Below, one piece after another: positions 12,786-25,197 of a stretch of DNA of 64,000 nucleotides. A model generated the notes under the pieces. That model saw only the letters and a program-made list of their open reading frames with translations, searched no databases and was not told the origin of the DNA. Positions within the stretch are counted from its first letter, which is position 1. The number at the start of each line of letters is the position of its first letter. The translations under genes were made by a program, and so were the position numbers. Origin of the DNA: Piromyces finnis (Eukaryota > Neocallimastigomycota > Neocallimastigomycetes > Neocallimastigales > Neocallimastigaceae); NCBI GenBank assembly GCA_002104945.1, contig MCFH01000063.1, positions 186,001-250,000 of the forward strand, given 5' to 3'.

Positions 12786-15700
12786 TTAAATTAAATTTCT
12801 TTCTTTAGAACAGTATAATCTAAAGTCCATTGATTGGCCTATCTTAATATCACAGTCTTTTTCTTGTAATTTTTCTTCTAATAAACCTATTTCATTATTA
12901 AACATTCTTTCATTTTCTGGAGTATAAGTCAATTCATTTTTCCATAATTCTGGCTTATACGATAACATATTAAAAATACTCCAATCATAATTTTTAAATT
13001 GATCACTTATTAAATATCTAGATATAACCTTTTGAATAGCATAAAAATAATCTACTTCTTTAATAAAAAGATTATCTTTTTTAAAGTATTCATCCAAAAT
13101 ACTAATTTGTTGCTTGTTCAATTTATTATTGGCTTCATTTGAAACGTATTCTTCAATATTTTTAAAACTTCTTGCTTCTAAATAGTCATACATACTAATT
13201 AATTGATTTAATTTAATCTTTAATGAATCCTTATGAATACCAATTAATTGATTTAATCTATTCTTTAATGAATCCTTATGAATCTCATGAATAAATTAAC
13301 AAAACTTCTCATCTAGTTTAACACTTTTCTTGGGTAATCTATTTATTTCATCCAGTAAAAGTTCATCGCCATTAATATTTTCAGTTGCAAAATATATAAA
13401 GAGATTTTGTAAATTATTTAAAATAGAACAGATATCAATTTGTGTGTTGTTATTATAGCATGTTTGATATTGTTTTTAATTGTTTTGGATAAAGACCTTT
13501 CCTCATGTAGCTTTTGTTTGAAATTGTATATAATATTAAAGTTTTTGGTAAATCTTTCATTTTTATATGAAATAAAGTTTTGTTCATCTTTAGATTTTAA
13601 CAATATTTTCCCTGGAAGTAGTAGATTACAAAGTTCCACTTCAATTCTTTGAAAATCATAGACCACATTTTTATAGTTGGTATAACTAAGCTTTCCATTT
13701 TGTTCTTTATAATATTTATTATTTGAAAATACAGAAATGACATCCTTGATGGAATCATAAAGTTTATTAAATGAGATAATCTCATTGTATGTGGCATCCT
13801 GAACCGTAATATAGTTTTCCGTTTGATTTTGAAAAGGTTTCAAGTAATATTTTAGATTGTTTTCCGGAATCAGAGATTTTAAAATTTCATTATGAATAGA
13901 GATAATATCATTATAATAGGTAGCCATGTATTTTCCAAAACCATCTTCGAAAGTATCATTTAAAACATAGGCCAGGCAATCATTTTCATCAATATTCTTG
14001 GGAGTTAATCCACCATGACAATCAAAGTTGGTTAAAATTTTATATACACTATTCCAACCTTTTTTAAAATTTACAAAAAGGTTTTTCATTTTTTCATCTT
14101 TTTCTAATTCATTCTTTATACTTGATTGTTTTGCTTCATTTCTCGTTAGTTTATTGGAATACTTTTCCAATACATATACAACAAATGGATTTATGAATTG
14201 GAAACTTTCCAGAATTTTTATTTTATCAGGATTTTCAATGGTATATTTGAAATAGGTAGTGAGTATAGGATATTTGTGCTCCTTATCGGAAATGTCCTTA
14301 AATAAATTATAAAATGTATCGTATGTGGAGTAATTTATGGCAAAAAAATATCTTATCAATGGAAATTCGTTATTAGGTAAACGTTCAATATCAGAGATTT
14401 CTTCTAAAATACATTTTATGGTGAAATCATCGTAATTAAGAATGGCATTTCTGTCTTTTATGGATTGTTGATAGAAATTATTAAAATTGGTTTCTAAAAG
14501 AGCAGATTCAATTATTTCATTACATTTTTTTTCAAATTGATTTCTTTCCTCCGCCGTCACCATTTTCATATCATTATTTAATATTAAATGGGCAATTTTT
14601 GGAATTATCATATTTAAAAAGCATGGCACTTTATTTTCAACACCTCTTCTTCCCAACTCAATATTTAATGTATGCCAGATATCATTTAAAATTGAAATCA
14701 TTGATGAATTGGAATCTAAATACGAAAATTCTTTTAATTCACTTTCACCAATATAATTTAATTTTCCGTCAATGTACAGGCATGAGAAAAAAATAAAACT
14801 TAATATTCGATAGGTAACATTAGAAATATTTCTTATTTTCTTGTGTATATTATGGAAACAGTTTTTGTGTAATCTTCTAAATCCAGGTGTTTCTTCTTTT
14901 ATTTTTTGATTAATATCATTTAATAAATTATCAATAAGTATACCGGGAATATGTGGGAAACTATTTTTTTCTTGTTGATTTGAATAAATTCGCATATGAT
15001 CTTTTCTTGAAATCAATATATGATTAATACCACCGATTTGCTTTTTACAATTGGCACAAGTACCGATATACCCAGGTTGTGTACAATCCCCCAGATAGTA
15101 TGATTTTCCACAATCACATACATAGGCACCATATAGGCGAGTACTGTTATTATTAAAGTATTCTTGAATTTCTTTTGCCGAATCCACTAATAAAGTATGG
15201 TATATTTCACCACCAGGAATATATAATTTTTTAAGAATTTCCACAGCATTGCCTGAAATAATATCAGAATAGAAGGTGTTTGGCTTTGAAAGTGAACTAA
15301 TTAACGCAAATTTATTGGCGTACATTAACACTTCGAATTCCGTATTGGATAAATTTTTAATTGTATTATACTCCTGGCTTAAGGAGGCGTAGTCATAATA
15401 AATTTTTAAAATATTTTCAGAAGGTGTTGGTAAATTTAATTTACTTTTAACGTTTTGATAAGATAAGAACATAACTTTTTATAGTATGATTTGTTAAAGT
15501 TTTCCGAGTGAATAAAACTTGATATTTCTTTATTTATTATCATATCATAAAAAATCAAAAGTGTATCTTTATTTAACATATCATTTAGTTCATGATCACT
15601 TTCATTTTGAAACTTAGCAATTTTATTTATGTCGTACAATTCACTAAACTTTTTGTATTGTTTGACGGAACCCTCTTGTAAAAATAAATGGTTTAAAACG

Positions 15701-17332
15701 AAATTTGACTTTTCAGAAAAATCAAAATCATTTATAAACAATTGCTTTTTCTTTACAAATTTCAGTAAATCTGAATAATCATTTATAATGATTTTGTTTA
15801 ATATTCTCAAGATATAAATTTTTATTATTTTATTTAATTTTGTTTTGTCTAAAAATTCAAATACTTGAGATAAATTAAGATTTGTAGCATCTTCCTTGTA
15901 GAGGGTATTACACAGGTGGAAACAATAACATTTTATATACGAAATTGTATATAGCATACTTACCTTGTTTTCTCTTGTAATTTAACTATTATTCGCATCT
16001 ATATAATTAACATATTTTTTAAAAAGATCGAAGGATTGCTCTAGAATTTTGTCTTCATCACTGTACTGAGAATTAAAATAATTGATGAAATAGCCATTAA
16101 ATACTGATATTAACACCTCATCGACCAAATAATTAGTGGTTTGATTTAAGAATTTAATAATACTATGACTATTTCTAATATTTTGTAGTGCTAGGAAAGT
16201 ACAATCATTTAAATCATTAGGAATACTATTATTGTTTTTAATATTCATATTCTTATAATTAATACCAGTGCATCTGTTGAACAATAATTTAAAAAAGTTT
16301 TTAAATTTAAAAATATTATCTTCTTGGGAACAAACAATCTTTAAAAGTTGTATTTGATATTCATCATCTTCACATATTTTTATTTTATTATTGATTAATT
16401 TTACCACTAAACTATCATATATATAAGAATAGGATAGTAAATTCTTTTTTAAGAAATTGAATTCCTCTTCAATCAAAATAATCATAAGTATTTCCAAAGG
16501 GAGTATAAAATTTTAAATTAAAGCGTTCATTTTCTTTCTTTAAAATTCCTAAATAATAGGATAAACAAGATTTTAAATGACAGACAGTGTCATTAAAGGC
16601 ATCCTTAACACAAATGAAATCTTGAATATAGAATAGTTGTTTAAATTTTAATTTTAATTTAAAACTTGTTTTCATCGACAAATCCCTTAATCCTCTTAAT
16701 TTTTCTGTAAATAACTCAATACTTTGAGTTGATACATTGTTTTTATTGAACCATTCTTTAAGATTAAGAATATGATTAAAGGTGCTTTCATACAAATTAT
16801 ATATAATTAGTATTTCCTTTGGAACTTCATCTCTCTTTTCATAAACTAGGTTTATTGTTTTTACATCAAATTGAGAAAGTGAATTGAAGTAATCAACATA
16901 CTCTGTTAAACCCATTATTTCATCTTTAAATGATACAATAAATAAAATAAACTTTGCTATATTTTTCTTTGTATAATTTAAAGAGCCAAATAATAAATGA
17001 TAGAGTCTAAAATACAATTTACCTATATATTCTTCACCCACTATTGGGTTTTTGGATTTAGATAAATAAAAGTAAATATATTTCTCTAATACATTGTATT
17101 CCTTATTATTATATCTATTAAATACGAGTTTATTTAAGAATATTTCATCACTGAATTTATTATAAATATTATCATATAAATTTTCTTTATATGAATAATC
17201 ATCATTTTCAGAATTTTTATTCAAATTGACAGCTTCAAAGTAACACTTTTTTAAACTTCTAATAATATATTCATATATGGCCTTGAATTCGGTACATGAT
17301 CTATCATTTTGTTGTTGTTGATTATAATTCAT
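12786..17332 (-). pseudogene. Broken RNF213-like gene with an RZ-type zinc finger
   Basis: One long coding region of about 1,500 codons is broken into pieces: 17332-16469, 16497-15982, 15957-15436, 15472-13418 and 13430-12786. The pieces need three frameshifts (near 16480, 15460 and 13430) and have two in-frame TAA stops (15984-15982 and 13298-13296). Two of the shifts lie beside T or A homopolymers. The 684-codon piece carries a finger of pattern C119-x-C121-x8-C130-x8-C139-x2-C142 followed by IGG-INH. This matches the RZ finger of RNF213/ZNFX1-type proteins, in which the zinc-bound finger helps the ubiquitin-ligase shell. The helical region after it resembles the C-terminal part of RNF213. 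No AAA modules or RING are visible, so this is a C-terminal-like fragment or a short family member. A living gene with assembly indels is possible but would not explain two stops. Confidence 0.6.
13194..13283 (-). repeat. 45-bp in-frame tandem duplication in the RNF213-like pseudogene
   Basis: Two adjacent 45-bp units (13194-13238 and 13239-13283) differ at a few bases. On the minus strand each encodes a 15-residue unit starting IHKDSLK and ending LNQLI. The in-frame TAA at 13298-13296 lies just before the duplication in the reading direction. Confidence 0.85.
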
Positions 17333-18065
17333 TATTAATAATTAAAGTGAAGTAAATACTATAAGTTTGTTTTATTATAATACTATATTGTAATAAAATA
17401 AAAAAGAACTTTAAAAAACAAGTTATCTTTCAAACTTTTTTTTTTTTTTTATAGTTTTCTACTATCAACATTTTTTTTTTTTTGAAGTATTTATATATAA
17501 TATTGGAACTAAGGTTATTGAATTTTTTAAAAAAATTTTTTTTTAATTTAAAAAATTAAAATATAGCCAATAAGCAAAGAAGTTTATAGATTATGTCTAT
17601 TTTTTATAATAAAAATTAAAAATTTAAAAAAAAAAGATTTCTTTTATTCGTATGAAAATAATAATTCTATTCTATTATAAACTGTAAACTACTACTACAT
17701 TTTAAACATATTTAGACAAATAAATCAAAGTGTGGAATAAACACAATGAATTATGGACAAATAAACTAAAAAAAATAATAGAATCATTTGATATGTTTTT
17801 ATTTAAAAAAAAAAATATTTACATTTGGACTTTTTTTATTTAATTATATAATTATGATTATTATTAATATGATTGAATTTTTAAAATAATTGATCTAAAT
17901 ACTAATTTTTAGTATATTCCTTTTATATATTTTTATTATTAATTATTTAGTAAAAAAAAACATAGCTATAAAATATTATTTAAAATTCATAGAAAATCAA
18001 TAATTATTAAGATAATGAAATATGAAATATGTCTATTCATCTTTTTTTCTAAATATATTTTATAT
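17333..18065. other. AT-rich intergenic region
   Basis: Upstream flank of the RNF213-like pseudogene. T runs and scattered ATT triplets only. No gene is seen. Confidence 0.55.
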
Positions 18066-18077
18066 TTTATATTTTAT

Positions 18078-18771
18078 ATTACTATTACTATTACTATTAC
18101 TATTACTATTACTATTACTATTACTATTACTATTACTATTACTATTACTATTACTATTACTATTACTATTACTATTACTATTACTATTACTATTACTATT
18201 ACTATTACTATTATATTACTATTACTATTACTATTACTATTACTATTACTATTACTATTACTATTACTATTACTATTACTATTACTATTACTATTACTAT
18301 TACTATTACTATTACTATTACTATTACTATTACTATTACTATTACTATTTACTATTACTATTACTATTACTATTACTATTACTATTACTATTACTATTAC
18401 TATTACTATTACTATTACTATTACTATTACTATTACTATTACTATTACTATTACTATTACTATTACTATTACTATTACTATTACTATTACTATTACTATT
18501 ACTATTACTATTACTATTACTATTACTATTACTATTACTATTACTATTACTATTACTATTATTACTATTACTATTACTATTACTATTACTATTACTATTA
18601 CTATTACTATTACTATTACTATTACTATTACTATTACTATTACTATTACTATTATATTACTATTACTATTTATTTATTACTATTACTATTACTATTACTA
18701 TTACTATTACTATTACTATTACTATTACTATTACTATTACTATTACTATTACTATTACTATTACTATTACT
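18078..18771. repeat. ATTACT hexanucleotide array, about 690 bp
   Basis: More than 110 units of the 6-bp motif ATTACT with only a few phase-shifting interruptions (near 18212, 18348, 18560, 18652 and 18670). All three plus-strand frames read through as Ile-Thr, Leu-Leu or Tyr-Tyr dipeptides, whereas the minus strand contains TAATAG stops in one frame. The open frames are a property of the repeat and are not called as genes. Confidence 0.95.
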
Positions 18772-20220
18772 TATCTATTCATATTTATTACAATAAAATA
18801 TATTTAAATAAAGGATTAATTTAATATTATCATTAATATATTTATTTATTTATTATGATTTAATGTATTATTGATAATAAAAAATCATTATTTTCTTTGA
18901 TAATTAATTTTTCTATTAAATAGTTATTTACAATAAGTATATCAAATATAATATAATTAGGCAATACATATGGATAAATTACGTAGTTTCTCCGAGAAAA
19001 TAATTTTACTAGTTTTTGATACTTCTTTTTATTAAATATCATAAAAAATGACCGATTTTCACCTTTTGCAGATACTATTTAAAGTATTTTCAAAAAGTAT
19101 TACAAATTGAAATGATGCGTTGACCAATATATTTTTGAATAATATAATGTTTTTAATAAATAATAAATTCTATATTATTATGATGAAACAATAAATTTAA
19201 AATAAAATAAAATATGTTTTATAATTAACAAATAAATCACTCAAAACTCGAAAATAAACTCTTATTATGTTTTAAATTAAATCTTTATTATATTTTATAA
19301 TTTATTTATTATCTATTTATTGTCTTTTTATTCTCTATTTATCGTCCCCCTTTTTATGAAGAAGAATTTTATCTTCCTTTTATACATTTTCATTTATTAC
19401 ATGTATTATTATTTTTAACTATTAAATATTATTATTACTATTGTTATTATTTACTAAAATTAAAAGAATGAATTAAAATTATGTCTTAGTATTATAAAAT
19501 ATTATAGAATATTACTTATTTGATTTTCTTATTACTTCAAAATGTTTAAATTTAGAAAAATTATTATTAATTATCATTGACTATCATTAAATGTATAATA
19601 CCTTGAATAAAATAATTAAAATTTAAAATTAAAATAATATTAAAATAAAATTAAAATAAAATTAAAACAAAATTAAAATATTAAAAGTATCAATTATTAT
19701 AAGTACACACTTTATACAGAAACATAAAAGAGTTCTGTATTTTATCTTAAAATCGTTATTACTGTTCTATTTCCAGGTTTTAAGTTTATCATTTTTAGTA
19801 ATAATTACTCAATTTTCTATTTATTAATTTATAAGTTTACAAGAATTTCTAGAGAACACTTGGATAAAACACTAGAATTAATAATTTGATGTATACCATT
19901 TTATTTTTAGTTTATTTATTCATTTTTATTTATTTATTATTATTTTATTATTTTAGTACATTATTGGATTAAGTCGTTTTATTTTATTTAATAATTTATT
20001 TTATTTAATAATTTATTTTATTATTATCACTATTAGGTCATTTTTACTCAGAATTTATTATATAATAAAGAGAATATTATTTATTTAAGAAAGGGTTATA
20101 TTTTCATAAAATTATTATTCATTCATTTTTAAGGGTTATTATCATTTATTTTTATTATAAGTTACTATGGGTTAAGTCGTGTTTATTCAGCTAGTTTTTA
20201 TTATGTTTTTATGTGAGTAG
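18772..20220. other. AT-rich gene-free region
   Basis: About 1.4 kb with ATT/TTTA patches. No open frame with protein-like composition and no RNA gene are seen. Confidence 0.55.
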
Positions 20221-20560
20221 TGTATCAAAAATGGTACAGAATTTCTATAAGTATCTTTTTATTTATTATTTGGGACAATACAACAATTATAAATAACAAA
20301 TTTATATTCTAGATGAATAGTTATTATTTTATTTTATTATTTATTTATTATTTTATTATTTTATTACATGTTTTATTATTATAAATAGGATTTATTAGGA
20401 TACATGTATTATTATTTATTCTTAAAAATAGGTATAATCTTAGAAAATAAACTAATATTATTGTTAATTCCTTCACTAAATCTAACAACAATATTATTTA
20501 TTCTTCTATTATTATCACCTTTATTTATTTTATTTATAATATAACTAATATTAACTAATA
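20221..20560. repeat. Diverged repeat copy 1 (possible old LTR)
   Basis: Starts with TGTATCAAAAATGGTACA, identical over 18 nt to the start of the second copy at 21079. Further downstream both copies share a segment of the form TTAATTCCT...AAATCTAA then AATATTATTTAT...TATTATCAC. The middle is strongly diverged. The TG start and the position among retroelements suggest a degraded LTR. Ends are approximate. Confidence 0.4.
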
Positions 20561-21078
20561 AACTCACTAAACTAAAACTAACTTTTTTTTATAAATGCGT
20601 CTTTCTCTTCCTTAAATAATTATATTTTTATCATCATTATATTAAATTATAAAAAGTTTATTTTACTTTATTAAATTATTTACAAGGTATTAATTTTGTG
20701 AAATAAATTTAATTAATAAATAATTTTATTAATAAGGTTAACAAAGAGAAAAAGTTACATTGTAAATATTACAGTTATATAATGAGATATAAGGTTATGT
20801 GATCATAAAAAATAAAATAAAAATCTCTAAAACACGTAGACATTACGTTTACAACACTTTTAATACATGTTTATGTTTTTATAAACTAGACACGTGTGTT
20901 TATAAATATTTGATATAGATAAATAAAATTATGTGTCCATAAATGTTCACAAATTTAATTTACTTATTATTACTATCGCTATATAAATTTATTAATTAAA
21001 AATATTTATATATATATATTTTATAAGGGTTATTTCATTTACCAAATATATGGATTTATTACATTTTTCTAAATATGT

Positions 21079-21400
21079 TGTATCAAAAATGGTACAACCT
21101 GTTTGTTTTGTTTGTACCTTTATATGGATCAATACAACTAGAATGAATAAAACAATTATTATATTATAATGAAATAACACAACAATAAAAAATGATTTTT
21201 ATATTTTATGTATTATTGTTTATATTCTTTTTATTTATCTTTGATCAATAATGTACTATTAATGATTTAAACTCTTATAATAGAAATAAATAAGTATAAT
21301 TCACTAGATTATAATCTGAATATCACTATTAATTCCTACTTAAATCTAATAATAATATTATTTATCTATCTAGTATTATCACTTATGCCTATTTTCTTAT
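21079..21400. repeat. Diverged repeat copy 2 (possible old LTR)
   Basis: Partner of the copy at 20221. It has the same 18-nt start and a similar tail ending in a TATTATCAC segment. The start also forms a short inverted repeat (GTTGTA...TACAAC). Ends are approximate and the LTR identity is inference. Confidence 0.4.
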
Positions 21401-21647
21401 TATTATTTCTTATTATCTTCTTATATCGTTTCTTCTCTTTTAATTTTTATTAATTCTCTTTTATTAAATACTCTTTGTTGTAATTAAGGTTTTTAGTCTT
21501 TTTAATTAATTTTATTTATAATTTTTATTTTAGTTATTGCTATAAGCGTTATTAATTAAATCAATAATTGTTAGCTTATAAATTTATATATTAAATTTTT
21601 ATTAAACCTAAAATACTTAAAGTAGAATTATTATTAGTAAAATTAAA

Positions 21648-22303
21648 GGTTATGTCAAGAGTTAGAGTGGATTTAGAATTATAATTAAGTCTATTAGGTT
21701 AGGATAGGCTTAATTATATAGTAAATAATAAATTTTTATAAATAAAAGAGTAATAAATATTATAGTTTTTTAAGAAATATTTTATTTAATTTTTATAATA
21801 TAAGTAAATGATAATTATTAATTTTAAATATTGAATTTACTATATAAAAATGAGTATAATAATCTCACAAAGAACTTCTTAAAGTTGTTCTTTGTTCAAC
21901 TTATTTATACTTCATTTTTAATATAATGTTGATATTAATAAAGTATAATAATAATATAATTTAAGTTATACATGTATAATAATATAAATATAAATATTAA
22001 TAAAATATAATAGTAATAATAATATAATTTTCTTTAAATATCGATATTAATAAGTTGTTAAAAATAATATTAATAATTATTTAAATGAATCTTATTTTAC
22101 TAATTGGTTTGTTTAATGTTAATTAATTGTTACACTCTATTTATCTCCGGATAATAAATAGCTTTCCAATTAATATTTATATTAAATAAACTATTATTAG
22201 TAAAATATTATTAAATTAATATTTTAATTAATTTAACTAATAATTCAAAATTATGAAATTTCATGAAATGTCAAATTTCATGAATTGTGATTTTGACAGG
22301 TTA
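21648..22303 (+). mobile_element. Solo LTR, 646-bp family, flanked by GGTTA
   Basis: The 646-bp sequence at 21653-22298 starts TGTCAA and ends TTGACA, the short inverted termini typical of an LTR. It is flanked on both sides by the 5-bp direct repeat GGTTA (21648-21652 and 22299-22303). A reverse-complement copy of exactly the same length lies at 37317-37962. No internal retroelement region is attached, so it is a solo LTR left by LTR-LTR recombination or a non-autonomous element. Its coding parent is not in the window. Confidence 0.82.
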
Positions 22304-23435
22304 TGTTAAGTTTTTGGGTTTGGTTATGCGGCCAGGTCAGAATGTTATTAATTATATAGTAAAAATGTTTTTTAAGAAATTAAATTTAATTATAAAATAA
22401 CACCTTAAACTCCCAAATGAAAAATGAAAAATTTATATTTACTTTAAAATAACTTTTTATAAATTTTTTATTTATTTAATAATAATAATATAAATGATAT
22501 TATAAGTAACTATATAATTAAGATTATAACTATAATCTTTACAAAGAATTAAAATCGAATTCAATTCATTCTCTTTTATATTCTTTGTTCAGATTATTAA
22601 ATTGATATTAATAAGAATAAAGTATTACATGTAATATATTAGTAATATAATTAAATAAGTAATAAGATTGTTTGTTTGTTTGTTTGTTTGTCATGACATA
22701 AAATAAAATAAACATATGATTAATCATTTAAACAGTTGATCCTAATTAGTAATTATAAAAACTATTCAATTAATAATTCATCATTATTAATTGATATTAC
22801 CATAACATATTTGTTATAATTAAATAATTATTATTTTCAAAATTATTTCTAATAAAACTTGCCGTTAACCTATTTTATAATAATTAAGATTATTTAATTT
22901 ATAGGTGTTAACTGTTACACCTAGATGGGTCTAGTTCTATTTTTAGTAACAATCGTTATCATTAATTAAATTAATATAACTAAAATTCCTATTGATATAT
23001 TTTTAATTTCATCAAGTCATAAGAAATATTTATGATCCATACTTGATATCATATTGATTTTAATTTACCTAATAAAATCTTTAAATGATCATAACTTCCT
23101 TAAATGATCAGTTAGAAGGACCGCGATTGTACCAAATTGTAGCTTTCTTCCTAAGCTTTCCAATAAACCTAGTTTCATCACCGTAGCACTTACAGCCGTA
23201 GCGATCGTTTTTGGCGAGTTACACCTTATTTCGTACTTGCTTATTTTTGGTTAAGGGTTATAGTGTATTGATATTAAATTTTTGAAATCATAACCCTTTC
23301 ACTGAATCAAAATTTAAAAGGTGACTTTTAAAAGTGTTTTAAAATAATTATTGAAATTACTTAATTATAATTATTATGTTTAATTAATTATAGATATTAT
23401 CTGAATTTGTTTTAAATCCAGTTAATATCTTCACA
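22304..23435 (-). mobile_element. Solo LTR of the chromovirus family, flanked by GGTTA
   Basis: A 1,132-bp copy of the same LTR that bounds the complete element downstream. It has TG...CA termini in either reading and is flanked by GGTTA at 22299-22303 and 23436-23440. It differs from the two LTRs of the complete element at several positions where those two agree with each other (an extra AAT near 22487, and single-base differences near 22906, 22924 and 23268). It therefore came from a separate insertion event and is not a by-product of the complete element. Confidence 0.9.
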
Positions 23436-23440
23436 GGTTA

Positions 23441-24573
23441 TGTTAAGTTTTTGGGTTTGGTTATGCGGCCAGGTCAGAATGTTATTAATTATATAGTAAA
23501 AATGTTTTTTAAGAAATTAAATTTAATTATAAAATAACACCTTAAACTCCCAAATGAAAAATGAAAAATTTATATTTACTTTAAAATAACTTTTTATAAA
23601 TTTTTTATTTATTTAATAATAATATAAATGATATTATAAGTAACTATATAATTAAGATTATAACTATAATCTTTACAAAGAATTAAAATCGAATTCAATT
23701 CATTCTCTTTTATATTCTTCGTTCAGATTATTAAATTGATATTAATAAGAATAAAGTATTACATATAATATATTAGTAATATAATTAAATAAGTAATAAG
23801 ATTGTTTGTTTGTTTGTTTGTTTGTTTGTCATGACATAAAATAAAATAAACATATGATTAATCATTTAAACAGTTGATCCTAATTAGTAATTATAAAAAC
23901 TATTCAATTAATAATTCATCATTATTAATTGATATTACCATAACATATTTGTTATAACTAAATAATTATTATTTTCAAAATTATTTCTAATAAAACTTGC
24001 CGTTAACCTATTTTATAATAATTAAGATTATTTAATTTATAGGTATTAACTGTTACACCTAAATGGGTCTAGTTCTATTTTTAGTAACAATCGTTATCAT
24101 TAATTAAATTAATATAACTAAAATTCCTATTGATATATTTTTAATTTCATCAAGTCATAAGAAATATTTATGATCCATACTTGATATCATATTGATTTTA
24201 ATTTACCTAATAAAATCTTTAAATGATCATAACTTCCTTAAATGATCAGTTAGAAGGACCGCGATTGTACCAAATTGTAGCTTTCTTCCTAAGCTTTCCA
24301 ATAAACCTAGTTTCATCACCGTAGCACTTACAGCCGTAGCGATCGTTTTTGGCGAGTTACACCTTATTTCGTACTTGCTTATTTTTGGTTAAGGGTTATA
24401 GTATATTGATATTAAATTTTTGAAATCATAACCCTTTCACTGAATCAAAATTTAAAAGGTGACTTTTAAAAGTGTTTTAAAATAATTATTGAAATTATTT
24501 AATTATAATTATTATGTTTAATTAATTATAGATATTATCTGAATTTGTTTTAAATCCAGTTAATATCTTCACA
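23441..24573 (-). repeat. 3' LTR of the chromovirus (1,133 bp)
   Basis: Begins TGTTAAG and ends CTTCACA on the plus strand. It has five TTTG units near 23805-23828, against four in the 5' LTR. A less AT-rich block at about 24255-24390 contains two GCTACGG/CCGTAGC heptamers and a CGATCG palindrome; it is conserved in all three LTR copies and may be regulatory. Confidence 0.93.
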
Positions 24574-24976
24574 ACGCCCTCCCTAGGAATTCGTATTCCA
24601 GACGAATTCTATGAACTGGAGCGAAAAGTAAAAATTTTTGATTTTTAAAAAAATTTTTTCGAGAGGAAGTAATAATTTCAAAAGGTCACTTGGCCATTGT
24701 GAGATTTTTGAAATTTCACTTTTTGAAAAATTTTCTTGTAGGTAAAATTTTAATAATAAAATTGATACTGCAGATTTTGAATATGAAAATAAAAATAAAA
24801 AATAATAAAGTTTTAATATGATAATTGAAAAATATTCGGTGTAAAAATTTTTGAAATGTTGAAATTTCAAAATTTTGTGATGAGTTAAATTTCGAAATTT
24901 AGTTGTTATAAAAATATTTTGTAAATGGTGTAAAAGTTATTTTAAGAGAATTATTGACTTATTAATATTATTTTAA
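24574..24976 (-). promoter_or_regulatory. 3' untranslated part of the retrotransposon with polypurine tract
   Basis: Between the chromodomain-frame stop and the 3' LTR. On the minus strand the purine-rich AGGGAGGG (24577-24584) lies 3-4 nt from the LTR, the expected place for the plus-strand primer. The rest has no convincing open frame. Confidence 0.7.
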
Positions 24977-25197
24977 TTAATTATATGCTATAGAAGCATA
25001 ATGTCGTCCACTTTTTAAATATTTTTGATAAATGTATTGATTACGTGGATTGTCTTCTACTTCACTTGCTGGTACCCAATTATAAGCGGAACGGTATTTG
25101 TATCGAATTTTATATTCATATCGTTGTTGTTTATAATTTGTACGGAATCCAGATATTTCCACTATATCTTTTATTGATTCTGGATCCGCAGTTCTAT
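24977..25197 (-). CDS. Chromodomain-like C-terminal segment of pol, out of frame
   Basis: Directly after the pol stop, the -1 frame is open to 24977. It encodes a segment with an I-V-E-I-x-G-F start, R-Y-E-Y-K-I-R-Y-K-Y, a W-V-P core and a terminal Y-L-K-S. This is the spacing of a chromodomain (VEKIL...YLVKWKGY...TWEP...). In chromoviruses this domain ends the integrase and steers integration. Here a single missing base, most simply in the A run at the pol end near 25205, puts it out of frame with pol. It could be a recent mutation, a sequencing indel, or a second recoding event; no classical slippery heptamer is seen. Confidence 0.6.

Noticed and set aside
18015-18824. Overlapping long plus-strand open frames (Ile-Thr, Leu, Tyr repeats)
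   Set aside because: They are translations of the ATTACT array in different frames, with no unique sequence of any length.
24583-24870. Minus-strand 95-codon frame next to the 3' LTR
   Set aside because: Low-complexity F/L/Y-rich translation of AT-rich 3' untranslated sequence that overlaps the purine tract.
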